Position numbers and translations under genes: made by a program. This document shows, one piece after another, positions 6,438 through 11,373 of a DNA stretch of 11,373 nucleotides. This DNA is from an uncultured Pleurocapsa sp. (lineage in GTDB: Bacteria > Cyanobacteriota > Cyanobacteriia > Cyanobacteriales > Xenococcaceae): contig CAKZYI010000004.1 in NCBI GenBank assembly GCA_937884735.1, positions 1-11,373 on the forward strand, read 5' to 3'. The notes under the pieces are model-generated. The model was not told where the DNA came from, did no database searches, and worked only from the letters and a program-made list of their open reading frames with translations. The stretch's first letter is position 1. Each line of letters starts with the position of its first letter.

Positions 6438-6716
6438 TTAATAGTTAGAATTATTAGCATCATTACTGTCCTCTAATATCTCTATCTCTTGGGTAGTTTT
6501 CCATCCAGGTAACCATAGAGAATCATCCTTAAGTTGAGCCGCATTTAGCCAAAACTTAGTCTGGGGATCGCACGATGCCACCATTTCTGCAAATACCCAC
6601 TTCCCTCGGTTTTTGCGATTCACAACTTGGAAATGTCTCCAACCCCAAGTTTTTTGTTTAGCCGTCCATTTTGAACCAAGTAAAAAAGGAAACTTTTGTT
6701 TTTGTTTTTTCGACAT
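6438..6716 (-). CDS. Trp-rich TIGR02450/DUF2389 family protein
   Basis: This is a small conserved protein of unknown function, 92 residues from the ATG at 6716. It matches my memory of the cyanobacterial and gammaproteobacterial Trp-rich family TIGR02450: LLGSKWTAKQKTWGWRHFQV near the N-terminus, KWVFAEMVASCDPQTKFWLN in the middle, and LKDDSLWLPGWK near the end. Seven tryptophans fall in about 60 residues. The C-terminus is an acidic, Asn-rich tail. There is no signal peptide or membrane segment. An in-frame TTG at 6761 would add 15 residues (IIATRLTLLSLEVK) unlike the family, and that stretch probably holds the promoter, so the ATG is preferred. The gene is divergent from wza; the short shared region could couple their control. 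No role can be assigned. Confidence 0.82.
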   Translation of the reverse strand: MSKKQKQKFPFLLGSKWTAKQKTWGWRHFQVVNRKNRGKWVFAEMVASCDPQTKFWLNAAQLKDDSLWLPGWKTTQEIEILEDSNDANNSNY

Positions 6717-6784
6717 TTTAACTTCAAGAGACAATAATGTTAGTCTAGTCGCAATAATCAACTTCTTTTCATTGTGATATTTTT

Positions 6785-8353
6785 ATGAAAATTACATCCG
6801 TTTTGTATCAATTATTTTTAGAACGAGTTAATAACTACAGTGCGATCGCATTGTCCCTGTGTTTGGCTCTTGCATCTGCCCCAGCAATAGCCCAACAAAA
6901 CACTATAGAATTACAAGATGCAGGTTCTGACACATCATCAACAGAAAAAGAACCGATTGATTATAGAAATTTACCCCCCCTCGAAAACAATAGTTTTTCT
7001 CAGCCAGACTTATCATCTCCTTTGCCTGCTGACAGTCTTAATTTTGCTACAGGGGAAAGTGATTATACCCTTGGTGCGGGAGATAGAGTAAACCTCAATA
7101 TTTTCCAAGTAGAAGAGTATAGCGGTGACTATCCTGTATTGGTAGATGGAACTATTAGCTTACCCTTAGTTGGTAGAGTAGATGTTCGAGGATTGAGTCT
7201 CAAAGAAACATCTGACAAGGTTTCTGAAAAGTATTCAACTTATCTCAAGCGACCAATTATTACCGTTGGTCTGATTGCCCCTCGTCCTCTCAAAGTAGGT
7301 ATTTCAGGAGAAGTGGATAACCCTGGTTCGTATGAAGTTGCTCTGGCTGGAGAAAATCCTCAGTTTCCTAGCGTTACTGACATGATCCAGCAAGCTGGCG
7401 GGATTACAACCATTGCCGATGTAAGAAATGTTCGAGTTCGCCGAGAAATCAAAGGAAAAGAAGTAGTATACAACGCAAATCTTTGGGACTTGTTGACTAA
7501 GGGCAGAATTAAAGAAGATATTTCTCTACGAGATGGAGATAATATTTTTATTCCCACAACTGATGAGATCAACACCCAAGAATTGAATAGACTAGCTCAA
7601 GCTAGTTTCGGACTACAGTCTGACAAACCCATTCAAGTTGCGGTTGTAGGTGAAGTTTATCGTCCTGGTTCTCACTTTATTCAACCAGAGTTGTTAAGTA
7701 GAGGTAACAGTGGTAATCAAGCTAACCAAAACAGACAAGAATCCATTCCTCCTAGATTGAGTCAAGCAATAGGCATTGCCAATGGCATCAAGCCTTTGGC
7801 TGATGTGAGGAAAGTACAGGTAAACCGAACTTCTTGGGATGGTACTGAAAAACTTATCAATGTCGATCTTTGGGAATTAATTACGGCTGGAGATACCAGT
7901 CAAGATCTTATTCTCCAAGATGGCGATAGGATTGTTATTGCTAAGGCAGATAAATTGAGTGAGGCAGAAAGCCAAAAAATTGCTGCGGGTACAATTTCTC
8001 GTGCAGAAATTACGGTTAACGTTGTAGGAGAAGTTGTTAGTCCTGGTCCTGTCCAAGTACCACCCAATACTCCCCTAAACAACGCAATTTTGGCTGCGGG
8101 TGGATTTGATAGCCAACGTGCCAACAAAAGTGAGGTCGAATTGGTTAGCCTAAAGCCAGACGGCACAGTAGAAAAGCGCAAAGTTAAGATCGACTTGGGT
8201 GCAGAAGTTAATGACGAAACTAATCCTGTTCTTGGTCAGAATGATGTAGTTGTAGTAAATCGCTCTGGCTCTACTGCTGCTTTTGATAACGTAGGCAAAG
8301 TAACCAGTCCTCTAGGTGGAGTCTTTGGTTTATTTAACGCCATTTTTAGATAA
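6785..8353 (+). CDS. wza: Wza-like outer-membrane polysaccharide export protein
   Basis: This protein forms the periplasmic/outer-membrane channel that exports capsule or released polysaccharide. It has 522 residues. A signal peptide covers about 1-36 (hydrophobic IALSLCLALASAPAIA, cleavage likely before QQ); the Cys does not sit in a lipobox, so it is not an obvious lipoprotein. The mature part starts with an acidic, Ser/Pro-rich linker (37-90), then a polysaccharide export domain (about 91-165, YTLGAGDRVNLNIFQVEEYSG...LPLVGRVDVRGLS). Three SLBB domains follow, at about 170-258, 283-388 and 409-492, each opening with a (V/I)xGEVxxPG motif (ISGEVDNPG, VVGEVYRPG, VVGEVVSPG). The hydrophobic C-terminal tail (PLGGVFGLFNAIFR) resembles other cyanobacterial Wza homologues. 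It is followed, after a hairpin, by the wzc-like partner. A run of seven C (6974-6980) lies early in the gene. No Shine-Dalgarno sequence is evident. Confidence 0.92.
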   Translation: MKITSVLYQLFLERVNNYSAIALSLCLALASAPAIAQQNTIELQDAGSDTSSTEKEPIDYRNLPPLENNSFSQPDLSSPLPADSLNFATGESDYTLGAGDRVNLNIFQVEEYSGDYPVLVDGTISLPLVGRVDVRGLSLKETSDKVSEKYSTYLKRPIITVGLIAPRPLKVGISGEVDNPGSYEVALAGENPQFPSVTDMIQQAGGITTIADVRNVRVRREIKGKEVVYNANLWDLLTKGRIKEDISLRDGDNIFIPTTDEINTQELNRLAQASFGLQSDKPIQVAVVGEVYRPGSHFIQPELLSRGNSGNQANQNRQESIPPRLSQAIGIANGIKPLADVRKVQVNRTSWDGTEKLINVDLWELITAGDTSQDLILQDGDRIVIAKADKLSEAESQKIAAGTISRAEITVNVVGEVVSPGPVQVPPNTPLNNAILAAGGFDSQRANKSEVELVSLKPDGTVEKRKVKIDLGAEVNDETNPVLGQNDVVVVNRSGSTAAFDNVGKVTSPLGGVFGLFNAIFR

Positions 8354-8375
8354 GCTTTATCTACAATAGATGAAT

Positions 8376-8409
8376 CCCATTGCTCCTACTTATTATTAGC
8401 AGCAATGGG
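8376..8409 (+). repeat. Hairpin between wza and wzc
   Basis: CCCATTGCT (8376-8384) and AGCAATGGG (8401-8409) pair perfectly over 9 bp with a 16-base loop. The following TTACTATGCCAATAAC is not a U-tract. It is therefore more likely a partial terminator, RNA-stability element or processing site that lowers wzc relative to wza than a full terminator. Confidence 0.5.
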
Positions 8410-8465
8410 TTACTATGCCAATAACAATTTTTTAAATAATCCGTGTTGTGAGGATTGATGACATA

Positions 8466-10835
8466 ATGCCCGATAGAAGTCCAGATCGTTCTGTTTATCC
8501 TCCTGTAATGAATGGGAACGGCAACCGAGTCAACGAGAGAAATGGGAATGATAATTACGTTTACTCTTTACCTGTTGTCAACCAAACCGCAAGCAGCGAA
8601 GCAGATGGAGACAGCCTCGATCTGCGTCAACTGACGAGCATTGTCAAACATCGTTTGCGTTTGATTGGGATTGTTACTTTTGGTGTAACAGCAGCCGCAG
8701 CATTTTTGACATTTACAAAAGAACCTCTCTATCAAGGTAAGTTTAAGCTTTTGGTAGAACCCGTAGCAGAAGAACAAGAAAATCCTCTATCTGTCTTACA
8801 GCAAGATTTGGGAGGACTAGACTACGATACTCAAATAGAGGTATTACAAAGTCCTCGTGTTTTAAATCCCATTGTCGAAACTCTCAACAGTAAGTATCCT
8901 GAAATTGAGTACAAAAAACTAATCAAACCCAAAAAGTCTCCCCTCAAAATCAAACAGGTTGATAAAACAAAAATACTAGAGGTATCTTACGTTGATGCCG
9001 ATCCTCAAAAGATTCAGTTTGTTTTAGATAATTTGTCAGAAGCATATCTACGCTATTCCCTAGAAGAAAGAAGAGTAGAAGTTAAGCAAGGATTAGATTT
9101 TGTTGAGAGTCAATTGCCTGAAGTACGGACAAGAGTTGACGATCTACAGGGGAGAGTTCAGACATTTCGCCAGCAATACAATCTAATTAACCCAGAAAAG
9201 CAGGCTGAAATGTTAGCCACTCAACAAGTGGATTTTGAGCAAAAGTATTTTGCAACTCAAGCAGAATTAAAAGAGACAAAAGTCTTATACGCTCTCTTAC
9301 AAAAACAACTAGGATTACAACCTCAGCAAGCATTAGCCGCTAGTTATTTGAGTGAATCGCCACGCTATCAAAACCTGTTGAATGAATTGCAACAGGTAGA
9401 AGTAGAACTAGCTCAAGAATCTGCTCGTTTCTTACCATCCAATCCCGCAGTACAGAATTTATCAGATAAAAAAGATAGACTATTAGAACTTCTACAACAG
9501 GAAGCTGGTGGAGTTTTGGGGGGAGACTTATCCCAATCTGTTGATACTACTCCCAATCTTACTTCCCCTAGCTCTCTACGTTTGGAGTTAAATCAGCAGT
9601 ATATCAAAGCTGCTAATCAAATTGAGATCTTAGAAATCAGACAACAAGCTTTGTCCGAAGCAATGTCTCAATTAGAAAACTTGACTAAGCAAATGCCCAT
9701 AATTGCTCGTCAATATACAGACCTCAGGAGAGAATTAACCGTAGCCACCGAAAGCTTGACTCGCTTTTTAACTGCTCAAGAAGAATTACAGCTAAAAGGA
9801 GCGCAACAGGCGCTGCCTTGGCAAACAATTGCCCAACCTATTATTACCGAAACTCCCATATCTCCTAACCCACCCCGTAACATAGCTTTGGGTTTAGTTT
9901 CTGGGCTCTTACTGGGGTTAGGTGCAGCTTTATTAGCAGAGCGTCTCGATCCTGTATTCCATTCTTCAGAAGAACTCAAAGAAAGCATTAATTTACCCAT
10001 ACTTGGTTTAATTCCGATTCAGAAAGATCTCAAACCTTTAGATGAACTGGAAACTGCTCCCAAGAAAGAGAAATTGAGTTTGCCACAGTTACAGGTTGGT
10101 AACACAACTATCAATCTAAACACTTCTAAATCAGAGAAAAAATCTACCGTCAATAGTAAACAAAAGTGGTATGGTGCATCTCCCTTCCTTGAGGCATTTC
10201 GTTCTCTCAACACCAATATCAAATTATTAGGTTCAGATAGCTCTATTCGCTCATTTGTAATTAGCTCTTCTATTCCATCGGAAGGGAAGTCCACGGTTTC
10301 TTGCCATTTAGCGCAGGCGGCGGCGGCGATGGGACAGAAAGTTTTGCTAATTGATGCGGATTTGCGTCGTCCTCAGGTTCATCGCTGGATTGGGGTAGAA
10401 AATGAAGAAGGCTTGAGCAATGTATTGGCTACTGGCTTGGATATCGAAGAAGCCATAATTAAAGTTCCTCAATGGGAAAACTTATCGGTTGTCACAGCAG
10501 GAGACATTCCTCCCGATCCAACAAGGTTGCTTGCTTCGCAAAAAATGTACACTTTAATGGAACGTTTGAAGAGTAGCAGAAAGTACGATCTGATTATTTA
10601 TGATACTCCCCCAATCCTTGGTTTTGCCGATGGTAGAATTTTGTCTACTCGCACTAATGGTGTAGTGCTGGTGGTAAGAATAGGAAAAACAGATCGCTCT
10701 TTACTGAAGCAAAATATTGACAATATTAGAATGTCAAATGTCCCTGTGTTGGGGGTTATTGCTAACCAAGTAACTCATAGTAGTAATTCTTATCATTATT
10801 ATAGTCATTACTATGCTGAAGCTGACCGCAAATAA
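8466..10835 (+). CDS. wzc: Wzc-like chain-length regulator and tyrosine autokinase (BY-kinase)
   Basis: This inner-membrane co-polymerase sets polysaccharide chain length and works with Wza; autophosphorylation of its tail controls assembly. It has 789 residues from the ATG at 8466, which has GAGG (8450-8453) upstream; the in-frame GTG at 8448 overlaps that site, so I reject it. Order: a cytoplasmic Asn/Asp-rich N-terminus; TM1 about 66-84; the Wzz domain and a long periplasmic coiled coil (about 200-440); the Pro-rich segment PISPNPPRN before TM2 (about 472-491); then the kinase. Walker A is IPSEGKST (K608), Walker A' VLLIDADLRRP (D630, D632), Walker B LIIYDTPP (D713). The C-terminus has five tyrosines (YHYYSHYY, 776-783). 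An odd point: the EX2RX2R oligomerisation motif reads EAFRSLN (E576, R579), with Asn in place of the second Arg. Fusion of Wzz and kinase in one chain is the proteobacterial-type layout. Confidence 0.92.
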   Translation: MPDRSPDRSVYPPVMNGNGNRVNERNGNDNYVYSLPVVNQTASSEADGDSLDLRQLTSIVKHRLRLIGIVTFGVTAAAAFLTFTKEPLYQGKFKLLVEPVAEEQENPLSVLQQDLGGLDYDTQIEVLQSPRVLNPIVETLNSKYPEIEYKKLIKPKKSPLKIKQVDKTKILEVSYVDADPQKIQFVLDNLSEAYLRYSLEERRVEVKQGLDFVESQLPEVRTRVDDLQGRVQTFRQQYNLINPEKQAEMLATQQVDFEQKYFATQAELKETKVLYALLQKQLGLQPQQALAASYLSESPRYQNLLNELQQVEVELAQESARFLPSNPAVQNLSDKKDRLLELLQQEAGGVLGGDLSQSVDTTPNLTSPSSLRLELNQQYIKAANQIEILEIRQQALSEAMSQLENLTKQMPIIARQYTDLRRELTVATESLTRFLTAQEELQLKGAQQALPWQTIAQPIITETPISPNPPRNIALGLVSGLLLGLGAALLAERLDPVFHSSEELKESINLPILGLIPIQKDLKPLDELETAPKKEKLSLPQLQVGNTTINLNTSKSEKKSTVNSKQKWYGASPFLEAFRSLNTNIKLLGSDSSIRSFVISSSIPSEGKSTVSCHLAQAAAAMGQKVLLIDADLRRPQVHRWIGVENEEGLSNVLATGLDIEEAIIKVPQWENLSVVTAGDIPPDPTRLLASQKMYTLMERLKSSRKYDLIIYDTPPILGFADGRILSTRTNGVVLVVRIGKTDRSLLKQNIDNIRMSNVPVLGVIANQVTHSSNSYHYYSHYYAEADRK

Positions 10836-10902
10836 CTTGATGTCAAGCCTGAGTCAACTTAATGATCAGAAAAAATCTATTTTCTAGATAGAGATATCAC
10901 AT

Positions 10903-10937
10903 CAAAAATAAAGAGACTACTAATACAGTAGTCTCTT
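10903..10937 (-). terminator. Intrinsic terminator of the sulfite reductase gene
   Basis: A perfect 10-bp stem AAGAGACTAC (10911-10920) / GTAGTCTCTT (10928-10937) with a 7-base loop. Read on the minus strand it is followed by a T-rich tail TATTTTTGATG (just below 10911), so it serves the leftward gene ending at 10969. The plus-strand side has no T-run. Confidence 0.8.
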
Positions 10938-10968
10938 CAAATGACATTAGTCTTCAACTAATAAAGAA

Positions 10969-11142
10969 TTATGCTTCTTTGCTTTTGGTAAAGTAATCGC
11001 TCAAGGCATCAGCAATAATTTGATTCATTGGTCTACCTTCTTTTTGAGCAATCTCTTTCAATTGAGGGAAAACCTCATCGGGTACACTTACACGACGTTG
11101 GTTTTTGCGGAACTTGCGTTTAGTAGTAGTATCTGTATCCAT
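10969..11142 (-). CDS. Possible internal-start product: 57-residue ribbon-helix-helix-like protein
   Basis: The tail of the sulfite reductase frame contains an ATG at 11142 preceded by TAGGAAG (11147-11153) at a spacing of 4 bases, the best Shine-Dalgarno sequence in the window. Starting there gives MDTDTTTKRKFRKNQRR, a strand VSVPDEV, helix PQLKEIAQKEG, turn RPMN, and helix QIIADALSDYF: the size and layout of a small ribbon-helix-helix DNA-binding protein. It overlaps, in the same frame, the 3' end of sir. It may be made separately as well as in the fusion, or not at all. The target is unknown. Confidence 0.35.
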   Translation of the reverse strand: MDTDTTTKRKFRKNQRRVSVPDEVFPQLKEIAQKEGRPMNQIIADALSDYFTKSKEA

Positions 11143-11373
11143 ATAACTTCCTATGGTGTAGTTTGCAGCTAAATTGCGAATGGCAGCGCGCCCAACACGA
11201 CTACAGAATGAACCAAAACTTTCTTTTGATTTACGATTTTGCCTAAAGAAAACAAAAATAGGCTCAAAGAAAGTTTCAAGCTCTCCTATGGGCATTTTCT
11301 GTTCGTATGGTTGGGCGAGTTGAGTTAGATTTGGCGTGCCTCCAGGCCTGCTTTGATACTTCTCAGGTGCGCT
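10969..11373 (-). CDS. sir: Ferredoxin-sulfite reductase, C-terminal end with ribbon-helix-helix-like tail
   Basis: Only the last 134 residues lie in the window; the gene continues past the right edge. The first part matches the C-terminus of ferredoxin-dependent sulfite reductase (six-electron reduction of sulfite to sulfide in assimilation): PGGTPNLTQLAQPYEQKM, then ELETFFEPIFVFFRQNR, then ESFGSFCSRVG. The siroheme/4Fe-4S cysteines would be upstream, outside the window. The frame then continues with no stop through RAAIRNLAANYTIGSY into a basic tail of 57 residues: KRKFRKNQRRVSVPDEVF (a beta strand after a Lys/Arg cluster), LKEIAQKEGRPMNQIIADALSDYF (helix-turn-helix), like a ribbon-helix-helix DNA-binding fold. 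Cyanobacterial sulfite reductases may commonly have some C-terminal extension; I cannot check whether this tail is usual. It ends before a strong terminator. Confidence 0.82.
   Translation of the reverse strand, partial: SAPEKYQSRPGGTPNLTQLAQPYEQKMPIGELETFFEPIFVFFRQNRKSKESFGSFCSRVGRAAIRNLAANYTIGSYMDTDTTTKRKFRKNQRRVSVPDEVFPQLKEIAQKEGRPMNQIIADALSDYFTKSKEA
11147..11153 (-). promoter_or_regulatory. Internal Shine-Dalgarno sequence inside sir
   Basis: TAGGAAG on the minus strand, 4 bases before an in-frame ATG (11142). This decides whether the ribbon-helix-helix tail can be translated on its own. Most other genes in the window have weaker sites. Confidence 0.45.

Larger units (their letters stand above)
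40..6849. repeat. HIP1 octamers GCGATCGC (eight copies)
   Basis: Copies at 40-47, 1282-1289, 1441-1448, 2723-2730, 3610-3617, 5557-5564, 5579-5586 and 6842-6849, all inside coding sequence. HIP1 is strongly over-represented in many cyanobacterial genomes and is the main compositional clue to the host. None occurs from 6850 to the end of the window. Confidence 0.9.

Noticed and set aside
10311..10333. Short GC-rich GGC-repeat stretch in the kinase domain, possible gene conversion
   Set aside because: It encodes the ordinary Ala-rich helix after Walker A; a four-codon GCG run is too short to argue transfer.

Overview
The window looks like a chromosomal segment of an AT-rich cyanobacterium. Eight copies of the cyanobacterial HIP1 octamer GCGATCGC lie between 40 and 6849. 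The genes also fit: a cyanobacterial group 2 sigma factor, a SigF-type group 3 sigma factor, a Trp-rich TIGR02450 protein, a cyanobacterial Wza/Wzc pair and a ferredoxin-type sulfite reductase. A large-genome unicellular, baeocystous or filamentous lineage is plausible, but I cannot name the genus.

Layout, left to right. The 3' part of a cobalamin gene (cbiB/cobD, 2-646) is followed by a 320-base gap holding a near-perfect 21-bp palindrome, then a group 2 sigma factor (967-1950, SigB-like). The next gap (1951-2328) contains the most striking non-coding signal. It is a segment of about 210 nt (2043-2260) whose ends pair, with a strong 16-bp hairpin near its middle and several mutually exclusive GGGG/CCCC pairings. 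It could be a free-standing small RNA or a structured leader of the next gene. That gene (2329-3945) is an acyl carrier protein fused to an alpha-oxoamine synthase. It ends in a good intrinsic terminator. After another AT-rich gap comes sigF (4435-5202), which also has a clean terminator.

Two minus-strand genes follow: an ABC transporter ATPase with no permease beside it (5419-6297) and a 92-residue Trp-rich protein (6438-6716). The ATPase carries an in-frame 24-nt insertion bounded by a 7-bp repeat. Diverging from them are two exopolysaccharide export genes: a Wza-like outer-membrane export protein (6785-8353) and a Wzc-like chain-length regulator/tyrosine autokinase (8466-10835), separated by a hairpin. 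At the right edge, on the minus strand, is the C-terminal end of ferredoxin-sulfite reductase. It runs without a stop into a ribbon-helix-helix-like basic tail, which has its own Shine-Dalgarno sequence and ATG.

How the parts may connect. Wza and Wzc form the two halves of one polysaccharide export/polymerisation machine. SigF is known in model cyanobacteria to affect pili and secreted polysaccharide, so its closeness to the export genes is suggestive. The ACP-oxoamine synthase is probably a lone biosynthetic enzyme for an aminoketone or lipid-like product, flanked by two alternative sigma factors. The best candidates for something undescribed are the 2043-2260 RNA, the ACP-oxoamine synthase and the sulfite reductase tail.
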